A stretch of DNA of 64,000 nucleotides from BOG-1363 sp043775355 (GTDB taxonomy: Bacteria; Planctomycetota; UBA11346). The notes beneath the pieces are model-generated. The model was not told the DNA's origin. It saw nothing but the letters and a program-made list of their open reading frames with translations, and made no database searches. The position numbers and the translations under genes were made by a program. Where the stretch lies: contig JAYVSL010000007.1 of the NCBI GenBank assembly GCA_043775355.1, positions 15,774 to 79,773 of the forward strand. The letters are read 5' to 3'. Below are positions 54,421 through 63,982 of this stretch, in pieces; positions within the stretch are counted from its first letter, which is position 1; every line of letters starts with the position of its first letter.

Positions 54421-55107
54421 TCACGATAACTTTCCGGCGGTCACGTGATTCAATTCAATGATCACGGTCTCACCACATTTGACTCGCTGGCCGATCTTCA
54501 CTTTGACGGTGTGCGGATAGGTCAGCGGAACCCAGACCTCCGTTCGGCTGCCAAATTTAATCATACCGTAGAGTTCGCCGCGCGTCAGACGATCGCCAAC
54601 GCCATGCGTACAAATAATGCGTCGCGCAATCAATCCGCTTAGCTGACGCACCAGCACTTTGAGCCCGCTCGCAATGTTGTCGGGTGCGATAAGGCCAATG
54701 GTGTTAGCTTCGTTTTCGTGACTCACATCGGGATGACGGGCGTCAAGAAACTTACCCGGAGTATATTTGGCATAAGCAATTTCACCGGCGATCGGCGAAC
54801 GATTGACGTGTACGTCGAACACCGAAAGAAAAATACCAATACGCAGTGCGCGACCATGCAAGAACTCAGGCTCATCGACCTCAGTAATATCCGCCACCAC
54901 GCCATCAGCAGGCGCAATTAAACAGCGCTCGTCACCTTGCGGAGTTCGCTGCGGGTTACGGAAGAATGCCAAGGTGAACAACCAGCCAAACGCGGCAACT
55001 GCGATACCACACCAGCGGGGAATACCTTCTGGCAACAACCACACGCCCCAGCCCAAAACCACCGTCGCCCAAAAAAGCGTCGGAATGCCCCAGCGCGCAA
55101 AGGTCAC
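54421..55107 (-). CDS. psd: Phosphatidylserine decarboxylase
   Basis: It converts phosphatidylserine to phosphatidylethanolamine. The 228-residue proenzyme is of the short form with two N-terminal membrane helices. The self-cleavage site is the Gly-Ser in MIKFGSRTEVWVP, near the C-terminus, where Ser becomes the pyruvoyl group. Other motifs are LIAPADGVV and FLSVFDVHVNRSP. The start is GTG at 55107, with AGGAG seven bases upstream and a GTGA overlap with the gene before it; the longer frame to 55227 is rejected. Confidence 0.93.
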   Translation of the reverse strand: MTFARWGIPTLFWATVVLGWGVWLLPEGIPRWCGIAVAAFGWLFTLAFFRNPQRTPQGDERCLIAPADGVVADITEVDEPEFLHGRALRIGIFLSVFDVHVNRSPIAGEIAYAKYTPGKFLDARHPDVSHENEANTIGLIAPDNIASGLKVLVRQLSGLIARRIICTHGVGDRLTRGELYGMIKFGSRTEVWVPLTYPHTVKVKIGQRVKCGETVIIELNHVTAGKLS

Positions 55108-55469
55108 GAGATGACTCCTGTTGGCCACAGTCGATGGATGGTAAGCAAAGTCGCACACAACAACGTCGCCGCGACAATGCTGGAACGCCACAGCGTTCCA
55201 ACCACGCGATACCACGCCATGAGCCACAGAATAATCAGGCCAATCAGCAAGCGTTCGAGCATGGCGTCATTGGCCTGATGCCACTGCCACACGACCCCCA
55301 CCAAGGCGGCATATCCCAGCAGCCGATAGGTGTGGCCGAGTTCCGGTTTACGGGCATAAAAACTTCCCACATCAACGTGGGCGGCATCGCGATATCGCAT
55401 GGGCGGGGATTGTGGACCGCAAGTCGAGGACGCAACGACCGCGGCTTTGAGATTCTCAGTGCGAGTCAA
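55104..55469 (-). CDS. Small membrane protein, unknown function
   Basis: Up to 121 residues, with three hydrophobic segments in the C-terminal two-thirds (about 48-60, 72-88 and 93-112). I do not recognise it. The frame starts at a TTG; an ATG at 55400 would give 98 residues and still keep the membrane part. It overlaps psd by four bases and is therefore translated with the phospholipid genes; a role near PssA or Psd is possible but unproven. Confidence 0.6.
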   Translation of the reverse strand: MTRTENLKAAVVASSTCGPQSPPMRYRDAAHVDVGSFYARKPELGHTYRLLGYAALVGVVWQWHQANDAMLERLLIGLIILWLMAWYRVVGTLWRSSIVAATLLCATLLTIHRLWPTGVIS

Positions 55470-55505
55470 ATCGGCTCGTCGAACAGGACGATCACCAACC
55501 GACGA

Positions 55506-56039
55506 TTACCAACCGCCAATGACCAGCGCACTGACCGGATCGAGCGGTACGCCGCCGATAATCGTGCGCGAAATCCAGTTCATTCCTGCTGGAGAAGCGA
55601 CCTCGCTTGGCACTTTCAAGCGATAGACCAGCAGAAAAAATGGGCGGCATTCCGGTAAGGTGTCGTCGTTGCAGTAACCGATCATCTCAACCGTGCCGTT
55701 GCTGATGCCCAACATCGTGCGACCTGCGACCAGAGCGAGTTGACGGAGCGCGACCAAACCAGGACCTAAATGGCCGACCTCTGGCGGAATTGGCGTGGAA
55801 TGCAGGACGACTCCGTGGCTATCAATCAACACTTGTTCGACGCCATCTTGCACACGCGTCACCACCACGCCGAGACGCACTTCTTTCGCATCAAAGTTGT
55901 TCGCCAAGGCGGCGGGGGCAGCAAACCACGTATCTTCAGCGAGCGATGCCAAAATCTGCAAATCGATTTGACGAGTGAAACCGCTAATACGGAATAATTC
56001 CCGTCGTGGCATGGCCAAAACTAAATGCGCGTCATCCAT
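55506..56039 (-). CDS. Possible NUDIX-fold protein of unknown function
   Basis: A 177-residue soluble protein. Its start, with PRRELFRISGF, and its later GHLGPGLVALRQLAL part recall a family of NUDIX-like phosphoesterases in outline. The catalytic NUDIX box GX5EX7REUXEEXGU is not present, so it cannot be an ordinary NUDIX hydrolase. It starts two bases after the gmk stop region and belongs to the gmk-pssA gene row. The assignment is weak. Confidence 0.55.
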   Translation of the reverse strand: MDDAHLVLAMPRRELFRISGFTRQIDLQILASLAEDTWFAAPAALANNFDAKEVRLGVVVTRVQDGVEQVLIDSHGVVLHSTPIPPEVGHLGPGLVALRQLALVAGRTMLGISNGTVEMIGYCNDDTLPECRPFFLLVYRLKVPSEVASPAGMNWISRTIIGGVPLDPVSALVIGGW

Positions 56040-56041
56040 AA

Positions 56042-56680
56042 TCAGCGCCGAACTCGTAGTCGTTCGGCAGCAACAATGGTGGCGAGGTCATTCACGGCAT
56101 GGTCCAAATCGCGGTTAATAATGAGGTAATCGTAACGATCCCACACTCCCAGTTCGCGATCCGCTTCATTCAAACGACGGCGGATGGCTTCTTCGGTTTC
56201 CGTGCCGCGACTGCGTAAACGACGCTCAATCTCAGCACGATCAGGCGGCACCACGAAAATGTGCAAAGCCCCTGGGAAAGTTCCGCGAATGGTGAAAGCG
56301 CCCTGCACATCCACGTCTTTGATTACGCTGCGGCCAGTCGCGAGTTGTGAATCGACGAATGTACGTGGCGTGCCGTAGCTATGCTTGCCAAATACTTGCG
56401 CGTGTTCGAGTAGTTGATTGTTCTCAACTCGCTCGGCGAATTCTTCTTCACCAACAAAAAAATAATCAACGCCGTCGCGCTCTGTGCCCCTGGGTGGGCG
56501 AGTGGTCACGCTCAGACAGCGGACGAAATCCGGATGGCGCTCAACAAACCGTTGCATCAGCGTGCTTTTGCCTGCGCCGCTCGGACCCGACAACACGACA
56601 AACAAGGCAACAGGACCATGGGAAGGAAACCGCGTTACAGACATGGGAGCAGACGCTAGCGAGGAGCTGGTCAGCGACAA
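56042..56680 (-). CDS. gmk: Guanylate kinase
   Basis: It makes GDP from GMP. The P-loop is LSGPSGAGKSTLM, followed by SVTTRPPRGTERDGVDYFFV, the GMP-binding part YGTPRTFVDSQL and DVDVQGAF, then RRLRSRGTETEEAIRRRL. The 212-residue frame starts at 56680; an ATG at 56644 gives 200 residues and a start nearer the P-loop. Neither has a clear ribosome site. It is the first gene of the row gmk, NUDIX-like, membrane protein, psd, pssA, transglutaminase. Confidence 0.96.
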   Translation of the reverse strand: MSLTSSSLASAPMSVTRFPSHGPVALFVVLSGPSGAGKSTLMQRFVERHPDFVRCLSVTTRPPRGTERDGVDYFFVGEEEFAERVENNQLLEHAQVFGKHSYGTPRTFVDSQLATGRSVIKDVDVQGAFTIRGTFPGALHIFVVPPDRAEIERRLRSRGTETEEAIRRRLNEADRELGVWDRYDYLIINRDLDHAVNDLATIVAAERLRVRR

Positions 56681-56897
56681 CCAGCTGAGAACATGCGCCC
56701 CCTGGAAGGTGACACTCAGCCACGAAATATTCTGGCCTCAGGAAGATTTCGCGCCTCATGTGAGCACAAAAAGATCGCGTGATTACTGGTGTTTTTTGCT
56801 CTCCTTGACGACCCGTTTATCATTTATGACGAAGCGGAGACGATGCACGATCGCCCCCCATATTGCCAATCTCGATACCAACCCAGGATGCCCGGCC

Positions 56898-58511
56898 ATG
56901 CCACGGATGACTTGGATTGGAAAAGAAGCCGTGCTCGACCTGCATCGTCGAGTGCCATTGCGCTTATTGGATGCAGTTCCCGCGCAGGCCATCGCTGGTC
57001 GCGAGGTCGGTCACCAGCTGATCGAAGGTGACAATCTTGAGGCGCTGCGAGCGCTGCTTCCGCGCCATCAAGGCCGGGTCAAATGCGTGACCATTGATCC
57101 ACCTTACAACACCGGAAATGAGAACTGGGTTTACAACGACGCGGTGAACAGCCCGGCGATGCGCGCGTGGTTAGGCAAAGCGGTCGGGCGCGACGATCTG
57201 ACGCGACATGATAAGTGGCTGTGCTTGATGTATCCGCGTCTGATGTTGTTGCGCGAATTGCTGAGCGAAGATGGCAGTATTTGGGTGTTTCTTGACGATC
57301 ACGAGATCGGCCCCCTGCGTCTGTTAATGGATGAAATATTTGGTGCTGAGCAATTCATCGCGACGGTTATTTGGCAGAAAGTTTATTCGCCTAAAAATAG
57401 CGCCCGTCATTTCAGTGATGATCACGACTATTTAGTGGTCTACGCCAAGGACGCACGGCGGTGGAAACCGAACTTGGTGCCGCGAACATCGGCGCAGGAT
57501 AAAGCCTACAAAAATCCTGACAAAGATCCGCGCGGTCCGTGGAAATCGGGCGATCTTTCGGCGCGCAATTCGTACAGCGAAGGAACCTACGCGGTGACTT
57601 GTCCGGGTGGACGAATCATTCCTGGTCCGCCCAAAGGTTCATATTGGCGCGTCTCTGCCACCAAATTGGCTGACATGCATCGCGATAAACGCATCTGGTG
57701 GGGTCGTGACGGCAACAGTGTTCCGGCGATCAAACGCTTTTTGTCTGAGGTGAAAGCAGGAGTCACGCCGCAAACCTTGTGGACCTATGACGAAGTTGGC
57801 CACAGCCAAGAAGCTAAGAAAGAACTCGTTCAACTGATGGATTTCCGCGATTCCGCTGCCGTATTTATTTCACCCAAACCACTCCGCTTGATCGAACGTG
57901 TTCTAACCATCGGCAGTAATCCAGGCGACACCGTGCTCGATGCCTTCGCCGGCAGCGGCACCACTGGCCACGCGGTGATGCGCCTCAACTCCATCGGTGG
58001 CGAAGCGCGACGCTGTATTCTGGTGCAACTTGGGCGCGATCAGGACGACGGCCCCAATATCTGTCAGAAAATTACCCGCGAACGTTTACGCCGCGCCAGT
58101 GATGGAAATGGAACTGGAGGTCTGAGCGAGGCGTGGACCTATTACCGACTTGGGAAACCATTAATCGACAGCGACGGGCGTTTGGGAGAATTGCCGTACG
58201 CGGAACTCGCTGCGTTAGTGTGGTGGCATGCGACGGGTAATACGTGGTCCACAAATATAACCGCTGATCGCGCTTACTTGGGCGTGAGCAAAGATGGAAC
58301 TGCCGTCTACGTGCTCGCGGGTGGAACTCTGCCCGATAAAGATGGCCCCAGTCGCAATGCGCTGACTCCGGCCATGCTCGCCAAACTCGCAGCGCACGAT
58401 GGACCACGGATTATTTATGGTGCGGTGTGTCGTCTTGGTGAGGACGATTTGCGTCGTCATCGTCTGACTTTCCGCCAGCTGCCGCAGGCGCTGGCTGCAC
58501 TCGGCGGCTGA
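56898..58511 (+). CDS. Type III DNA methyltransferase subunit Mod
   Basis: A 537-residue adenine-specific methyltransferase. The catalytic motif DPPYNTGNENW (about 67-77) comes before the AdoMet motif DAFAGSGTTG (about 349-358), the beta-class order of Mod proteins. The target-recognition part lies between them. The start at 56898 has AGGA nine bases upstream; the frame is open back to 56484, but that part overlaps gmk on the other strand and is not needed. The res gene follows after one base. No lesion is seen. Confidence 0.88.
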   Translation: MPRMTWIGKEAVLDLHRRVPLRLLDAVPAQAIAGREVGHQLIEGDNLEALRALLPRHQGRVKCVTIDPPYNTGNENWVYNDAVNSPAMRAWLGKAVGRDDLTRHDKWLCLMYPRLMLLRELLSEDGSIWVFLDDHEIGPLRLLMDEIFGAEQFIATVIWQKVYSPKNSARHFSDDHDYLVVYAKDARRWKPNLVPRTSAQDKAYKNPDKDPRGPWKSGDLSARNSYSEGTYAVTCPGGRIIPGPPKGSYWRVSATKLADMHRDKRIWWGRDGNSVPAIKRFLSEVKAGVTPQTLWTYDEVGHSQEAKKELVQLMDFRDSAAVFISPKPLRLIERVLTIGSNPGDTVLDAFAGSGTTGHAVMRLNSIGGEARRCILVQLGRDQDDGPNICQKITRERLRRASDGNGTGGLSEAWTYYRLGKPLIDSDGRLGELPYAELAALVWWHATGNTWSTNITADRAYLGVSKDGTAVYVLAGGTLPDKDGPSRNALTPAMLAKLAAHDGPRIIYGAVCRLGEDDLRRHRLTFRQLPQALAALGG

Positions 58512-58512
58512 C

Positions 58513-60807
58513 GTGACGATAACGCTCAAAATATTTCAGCGTCGCGTACTCACTCGATTGCGTCGTTTTTGCGATCAGTTAGCCGACGGAGCCGATCCGT
58601 CGCTGGCATTTTCTGACGACCATTCGCTGCATTATCGTTCGGCTCCCCTCATCGCTGCGCCGTGCGTCTGCTTGGCGATTCCTACCGGTGGCGGCAAAAC
58701 ATTATTAGCTGCTGCGGCAGCAGGAATCATTGCGGGTCATGCCCTGCGCTGTGTGCCAACGATGGTGGTGTGGCTGATGCCATCGACGGCTATTGCTGAA
58801 CAAACGCTGCGACAATTACGTGACAACGATCATGCGGTAGCGCAGGCGTTGAGCATCGGCATCGACGGTTTTGGCGGCCTTGGCGCCGTACGGATTGTGG
58901 ATGTTGCTCAGGCGCTTCGCCTACCGCCGAGTACGTATCACGCCACCAGCGTGATTCTGGTCGCAACCATTCAACAATTCCGCATCGGTGATCCGCAAGG
59001 TCGACAGGTCTATGTCGCCAGCGACGCGCTCAGCGATGATGGCGCTCATACCTTGGCTGAGGTCATCGCCCGCCGTCGTCCCGTCGTCATTGTCGATGAG
59101 GCGCATAACGCCCGCACGCCGCTGTCGTTTGAAACGCTCGCGCGATTGGCGCCCGGATTTGTGCTGGAACTCAGCGCCACTCCAGCGCAACAACCGTGGC
59201 CATCGAATGTGCTGATCCGCGTTGACGCCGGTGCGCTCAAGGCAGAACATTTACTGAAATTACCGCTGATTCTATCAACCGATCCGGATCCTGAGCGGTG
59301 CTTGGCCGATGCCATCGCACGCCGTGCTGAATTAGCCCGCATTGCTGCGAGTGAAAATGACACGCCGCTGCGGCCACTACTTTTGATTCAAGCCGAAGCG
59401 AAACGTCATCCTGGAGCATTAACTCCAGAAGTGGTGCGCGAATATCTGATCGCTCGCTGCGGTTTAGTCGCCGAAGCCATCGCTATCGCCACCGGTGATC
59501 AGCGTGGTTTAGACGGAGTTGATCTGAACGATCCGACCTGCCCTATCACCACGATCATTACGGTTGAAGCGTTGCGAGAAGGTTGGGATTGCCCCGCTGC
59601 GGCGGTGCTTTGTACGTTACGCGGTGGCTTCACTGATACCGCTGCGGTGCAATTAGTCGGACGGATTCTGCGTCAACCTGGAGCACGTTTACGCACGCAC
59701 GCCGAACTCAATCGGAGTTATGCCTTTGCCGTCGCAGCCGCATTTGATGACGCACTCTCAGCCCTGCGAGGATGCCTTATCGACGGACTCGGCTTCGGCG
59801 CAGAAGAATCCATCGCGTTGGTACGTTCCGTTGATCGACCAGATACCTCGTGGCAGACGGAACCTACTCCGCCGTTTTTAATTCCGCGTTTCTTGGTGCG
59901 CGATCCACTTGATCCACAACGTTGGGAGTTCTTTCGCGACACCCATCGATTGGCCAATGATTGGCCATTGGAAAAAAAAGCTGCGCAATTGTCACCAGGC
60001 GAATATCACCCAGGCGCGGCTGGGCCTGGAATTGCCGAACTGGACCTCGACGCGGATGGCACGTGGAATGCCGTGGAAATCAGCATTGCTGACAGCGAAC
60101 GTCCGCCTGCGACGCGCGCTGCGCTAAGTGCTTGGCTTGAACGCCGACTGTGGGCGGATGACATTCGTCCAGATGAATTATCTGGTTGGGTCGCGCAAGT
60201 TTTAGATCATTTGCTTGGCGCACGCGCTTTGCCTTTGATCGATCTTGATCATGACCGCTGGCGACTCGCAACGGTATTGCGTGAACGCCTCGACCATTTG
60301 CGTGAGCAAGCTGTCCGCATCGCTACGCAGCGGGCACTTGCTCCTGAACAGGTGCAAGCCAGCGACGCCAGCACGCATTTTCGTTTTACGTCCTACCCGA
60401 CCGATGGGACCGCTGATCATGATTTTCGGCATCATGCGTATGCGCTCGTCGCGCCATTCGATTCGGCGGAAGAACGCAGCGTTGCCGTTGCGCTCGATGG
60501 TCATCCACGAGTAAAACGTTGGGTACGCAATCCCGCCGGAAACCACGGCTTCGCTCTGCCGCGCGCACCATTGGATGGCAATCGCTGGTTTTATCCCGAC
60601 TTTGTCGCCGAACTCACCAACGGACAGTTGCTCATCGTCGAAGCCAAAGGCGCGCATTTGGCCGGAACGGTCGACACCCGCGACAAAATCGACAGCGCAA
60701 CGCGATGGGCTCAATTGACCGGCAACGGTTTCGTCCTGGTGGTCGGTGGCGACCTGACGGCAATCGACCACGTTTTGCGCGAAGAAGACCACAACCCCAA
60801 GGCATAA
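58513..60807 (+). CDS. Type III restriction subunit Res
   Basis: A 764-residue SF2 helicase-nuclease. It has IPTGGGKT (Walker A, 57-63), VDEAHNA (DEAH at 195-198), LELSATPAQQ, VEALREGWDCPAA and LVGRILRQPGAR, the latter two typical of Res. The C-terminal nuclease has PDF at 695-697 and EAK at 710-712, forming a PD-ExK site. It is shorter than the usual 900-1000 residues. The start is GTG one base after the mod stop, so the two genes are coupled. The pair appears functional. Confidence 0.87.
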   Translation: MTITLKIFQRRVLTRLRRFCDQLADGADPSLAFSDDHSLHYRSAPLIAAPCVCLAIPTGGGKTLLAAAAAGIIAGHALRCVPTMVVWLMPSTAIAEQTLRQLRDNDHAVAQALSIGIDGFGGLGAVRIVDVAQALRLPPSTYHATSVILVATIQQFRIGDPQGRQVYVASDALSDDGAHTLAEVIARRRPVVIVDEAHNARTPLSFETLARLAPGFVLELSATPAQQPWPSNVLIRVDAGALKAEHLLKLPLILSTDPDPERCLADAIARRAELARIAASENDTPLRPLLLIQAEAKRHPGALTPEVVREYLIARCGLVAEAIAIATGDQRGLDGVDLNDPTCPITTIITVEALREGWDCPAAAVLCTLRGGFTDTAAVQLVGRILRQPGARLRTHAELNRSYAFAVAAAFDDALSALRGCLIDGLGFGAEESIALVRSVDRPDTSWQTEPTPPFLIPRFLVRDPLDPQRWEFFRDTHRLANDWPLEKKAAQLSPGEYHPGAAGPGIAELDLDADGTWNAVEISIADSERPPATRAALSAWLERRLWADDIRPDELSGWVAQVLDHLLGARALPLIDLDHDRWRLATVLRERLDHLREQAVRIATQRALAPEQVQASDASTHFRFTSYPTDGTADHDFRHHAYALVAPFDSAEERSVAVALDGHPRVKRWVRNPAGNHGFALPRAPLDGNRWFYPDFVAELTNGQLLIVEAKGAHLAGTVDTRDKIDSATRWAQLTGNGFVLVVGGDLTAIDHVLREEDHNPKA

Positions 60808-60909
60808 CAACAACCTGACAAAAGTGTTCCTTGCGGCGGAAAAAAAGTTTGAGACAGATGCCACCCTCGCAAACTCCTTCAAACCCTGCCAACCCTTCCT
60901 GAGGAACCC

Positions 60910-61287
60910 ATGGCCAACGTTCTCCGATTTTCCGCTGCTGCCTTCTTGTTCGGCAGCATGATCGCCCCGATTTCCGCTGCTGATCCCGCCGACGTATTTA
61001 AGTCCAAAGTATGGCCCATCATCGAAGGATCATGCACTGGCTGCCACGGCGAGAAGAAGCAGAAGGGCAAGCTGCGCCTCGACACCCGCGAAGGCTGGCT
61101 CAAAGGCGGCGAAGGTAAGATCGTCGAAGAAGGTCACCCAGAGAAATCTTCCGTTATCGCCTCGGTCAAATGGGAATCGAAAGACGAAGACAAAAATATG
61201 CCGCCGAAAAAGGACAAGAAATTATCCGCCGAGCAGGTCGCGATTCTCGAAGCATGGATCAAAGCTGGCATGCCCTGGGGCAAGTAA
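60910..61287 (+). CDS. Small c-type cytochrome, planctomycete type
   Basis: A 125-residue precursor with a signal peptide (about 1-23). The heme site is CTGCH (Cys42, Cys45, His46), and Met97 in KNMPPKK is the likely axial ligand. The pattern VWPIIEGSCTGCHGEKKQKGKLRLDT matches the PSCyt1 domain (planctomycete cytochrome c), here alone without the usual DUF1549/1553 parts. It may carry electrons in the periplasm. GAGGA precedes the ATG by five bases, and a very stable terminator follows. Confidence 0.9.
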   Translation: MANVLRFSAAAFLFGSMIAPISAADPADVFKSKVWPIIEGSCTGCHGEKKQKGKLRLDTREGWLKGGEGKIVEEGHPEKSSVIASVKWESKDEDKNMPPKKDKKLSAEQVAILEAWIKAGMPWGK

Positions 61288-61336
61288 GCTGATCGCTGTC
61301 ACGCAATCGCGATGACGCCAGATAATGAAAGATGAT

Positions 61337-61377
61337 GAAAGCAGGCGCCGACGAATGTCGGCGCCTGCTTTCTTTTT
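61337..61377 (+). terminator. Strong rho-independent terminator after the cytochrome gene
   Basis: A perfect 16-bp stem (61337-61352 with 61357-61372) with a GAAT loop, followed by TTTTT. It is the strongest hairpin in the window and separates the cytochrome gene from menD. Confidence 0.95.
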
Positions 61378-61414
61378 ATAGTTTCATCCGTCGCAGCACG
61401 TCTGAACACACGTC

Positions 61415-63151
61415 ATGCTGGCACCGGCGGTTATTACGCTGAGACTCCCGCGCGTGCCAGATCCCAACCTTAATGCTCTGTGGTGCCGTGCCATCGCGGA
61501 AGAACTCAAACGCGCCGGAGTGCAGCACGTCGTGCTATGCCCTGGGAGCCGCAATAGTCCGCTGCTTCATGCGCTGCATGCGCAATTCGGCGAGGCGTGT
61601 TTAAGCCATATCGATGAGCGCAGCGCGGGATTTATCGCCATCGGCTTGGCACGAGCGAGTCACCAAGCCGTCGCGGTGTGCGTGACCTCTGGCAGTGCCG
61701 TGGCGAATCTGCTGCCCGCTGTGGTTGAGGCCGATGCTGCGGAATTACCGCTGTTCATCATCAGCGCTGATCGGCCATGGGAATTAATCGCCTGCGGTGC
61801 GCCACAGGCGATGGAACAACGTGGCGTATTTGCTCCCTACGTGCGGCAATCGTTGTCGTTGGGTGAACCAACCGCGACTGCGCCAACGCTTCGCGCGTTG
61901 CGCAGCCAAGTTAGTCGCTTGGCACAAATGCGTGATGGGCCAACGCATGTGAATGTACCGTTGCGTGATCCCTTGCCGCCATTGCCAGATTCATCGTGGG
62001 TCACGCCAACGCTTCCGACGGATGCGCTGCACGGACGTCAGGGCGCTTTCACCCAAGTTCATCACGCTATTCACAGTGAACCATTGTCGAAACAACCGTG
62101 GTTAAAGCCTGGTCTGCGCGGGGTGATCGTCGCTGGTTGCGCAGCTGGCCGACCACCAGCGGAAGCTGCTCTGCGTTTGGCCGAACAAACGGGATTTCCA
62201 CTGATAGCGGATGCGCCATCTGGTCTGCGCCGGACGAATTCAGCGCAGGTTATTTGTTCGGCTGATGCGCTGGTAAATGGCTCGCTTGGCCAAGAAGCGG
62301 TCGAGCTAATTATTCAAATCGGCTCAGCGCCGTTGGCTCGCTCGGTTTATGAATGGCTTGGCCGCCAAGACTGTCCGTGGGTGGTGTGTGAGCAAAATCG
62401 TAATGTCGATTTTCTCGCGCGCGCGACCATCGCTTTGCGCGGTCACGTTGATGAACACCTCAACGCTATCGCTGAACAATGCGCTCCTGGCGATGCGGCA
62501 TGGAGTACACGTTGGCAGCTGGCTGAATCAGCGGCCCGCCAAATCTTGAACGCGACCATCGCTAGCGAACCATGGGGCGAAACCTTGGCTGCGTATCGTG
62601 CGGTCAATCATCCTGGATTCGCGTTTCTGCATCTCGCCTCAAGCATGGCGGTGCGTTACGGCAATCTGCATTGCTCACCGAACAAGCGCCCGATTTTTTC
62701 CAATCGCGGAGTCAACGGCATCGACGGGACGTTGGGAACTTTTCTTGGTGAATTGGAATTCCTGCGTGCGCCGGGGTTGTTGTTGATCGGAGATCTCGCG
62801 TGCCTGCATGATCTCCCGGCCTTAGCGCTGGCACCGCAACCGTGGCGACGCGGGGCGATCGTGGTGCTGAATAATGATGGTGGCGGGATCTTCGACTTCC
62901 TTGCCGTTGCTCAGATGCCGCACTATCAACGGCTGGTACGTACTTCGCACGGACTCAACTTTGCTGGCGTGGCCGAGCAATTTGGGCTGGTTTATAGCAC
63001 GGTCGACAACGATGCCGCGCTGACGAAAGCTCTGGATTTGGCGAGTAAAAGCGCAGGCCTGCACCTGATCGAATGCCAAGTACACGGCTTGAACGCGGTC
63101 GAACGCCATCGTTCATTGATCCAAGCCATCGCTGGAACTTCGCCACGCTGA
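61415..63151 (+). CDS. menD: Menaquinone biosynthesis protein MenD (SEPHCHC synthase)
   Basis: A ThDP-dependent enzyme that joins isochorismate and 2-oxoglutarate in menaquinone synthesis. It has 578 residues, the usual length. Motifs are VLCPGSRNSPL, the Glu of HIDERSAGFIAIGLA that activates ThDP, SNRGVNGIDGTLGT and the ThDP-binding LNNDGGGIFDFL. The presence of menD points to menaquinone as a respiratory quinone, made by the classical pathway. No other men gene is nearby. The ATG at 61415 has no clear ribosome site. Confidence 0.95.
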   Translation: MLAPAVITLRLPRVPDPNLNALWCRAIAEELKRAGVQHVVLCPGSRNSPLLHALHAQFGEACLSHIDERSAGFIAIGLARASHQAVAVCVTSGSAVANLLPAVVEADAAELPLFIISADRPWELIACGAPQAMEQRGVFAPYVRQSLSLGEPTATAPTLRALRSQVSRLAQMRDGPTHVNVPLRDPLPPLPDSSWVTPTLPTDALHGRQGAFTQVHHAIHSEPLSKQPWLKPGLRGVIVAGCAAGRPPAEAALRLAEQTGFPLIADAPSGLRRTNSAQVICSADALVNGSLGQEAVELIIQIGSAPLARSVYEWLGRQDCPWVVCEQNRNVDFLARATIALRGHVDEHLNAIAEQCAPGDAAWSTRWQLAESAARQILNATIASEPWGETLAAYRAVNHPGFAFLHLASSMAVRYGNLHCSPNKRPIFSNRGVNGIDGTLGTFLGELEFLRAPGLLLIGDLACLHDLPALALAPQPWRRGAIVVLNNDGGGIFDFLAVAQMPHYQRLVRTSHGLNFAGVAEQFGLVYSTVDNDAALTKALDLASKSAGLHLIECQVHGLNAVERHRSLIQAIAGTSPR

Positions 63152-63222
63152 GCGGTGTGCTGCGACCCGCACCTGGGCATGAGCGCTGGCAATCACCCCT
63201 GTTCTCCTCTACAACCACGCCC

Positions 63223-63867
63223 ATGTCCAGACGCGGCTTCACCCTGACGGAACTGCTGGTAGCGACGATCGTTTTTATGATCGGCTTCGTCTCAGTGTTC
63301 GCGCTTTTTTTGGGTGGCATGCGCATGCGCAAGTTAGCCGAAGACACCACGCGTTCGTCGCTCGCTGCGTCATGTCTAATTGATGAAATTCGTATCGACG
63401 CTGGTGGCGGTGGTGGCGGAATTGCCATGGCTCCGAAGGAATACGAAGGTGATGGGTTCACGCCATTTATTGATTCCGACTCCACCATCACGACCACCTT
63501 GCCAAAGGAGGGCCACCAGTCCGATACCCCTCCTTCTCCCGTCAGTCTCCTGCTCGATTACCCACTATTCGCTTACAGGCCAATTCCAGGAACCTGGTAT
63601 CGCGTTATCAAATGCACCGACTTAACAAATAGCGCAACCAATACGCAGACCACCGTACTCAAACTCGACTTACTCATCGTTCCTTTTAGCACTGCGGATT
63701 CCACGCTCACATTTAAAGAACTTAATCGTCGACTATCGTTGTTTAGCACGACTGAAATCGACAGTGGCAGAGTCACGATCAACGAGATTTCGTCACGCTT
63801 AGTCCAACGCGGACTTGGTTTCCGCTTCGTTGCGGTGGTGACTCGGCGGCCGAGCTGGTTACCATAA
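63223..63867 (+). CDS. Type IV pilin-like protein (prepilin N-terminal motif)
   Basis: A 214-residue protein with the class III signal MSRRGFTLTELLVATIVF; a prepilin peptidase would cut after Gly5, and Glu10 is kept. The hydrophobic N-terminal helix is followed by a mainly beta, variable part, with a Gly run at about 65-71. It is probably a minor pseudopilin of a type II secretion or pilus system. The start at 63223 was chosen by the signal motif; the frame is open further upstream inside menD. Confidence 0.8.
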   Translation: MSRRGFTLTELLVATIVFMIGFVSVFALFLGGMRMRKLAEDTTRSSLAASCLIDEIRIDAGGGGGGIAMAPKEYEGDGFTPFIDSDSTITTTLPKEGHQSDTPPSPVSLLLDYPLFAYRPIPGTWYRVIKCTDLTNSATNTQTTVLKLDLLIVPFSTADSTLTFKELNRRLSLFSTTEIDSGRVTINEISSRLVQRGLGFRFVAVVTRRPSWLP

Positions 63868-63982
63868 TTATATCACAAAGTTAATATCAACTGGGTAGCT
63901 AACAGGGCGATTGCATTACCCCCCCGCCTGCCGTGGAAATATAGAAGCTGTTAACGCGTCAGGACTTGTGTAGTTTGGGGCG

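Noticed and set aside
56484..56897. In-frame extension of the type III mod gene upstream of 56898
   Set aside because: It overlaps gmk on the other strand, contains no methyltransferase motif, and a good start with a ribosome site lies at 56898.
56650..60909. Flanking duplication around the type III RM pair
   Set aside because: I compared both borders by eye and found no repeat like the one around the type I island.
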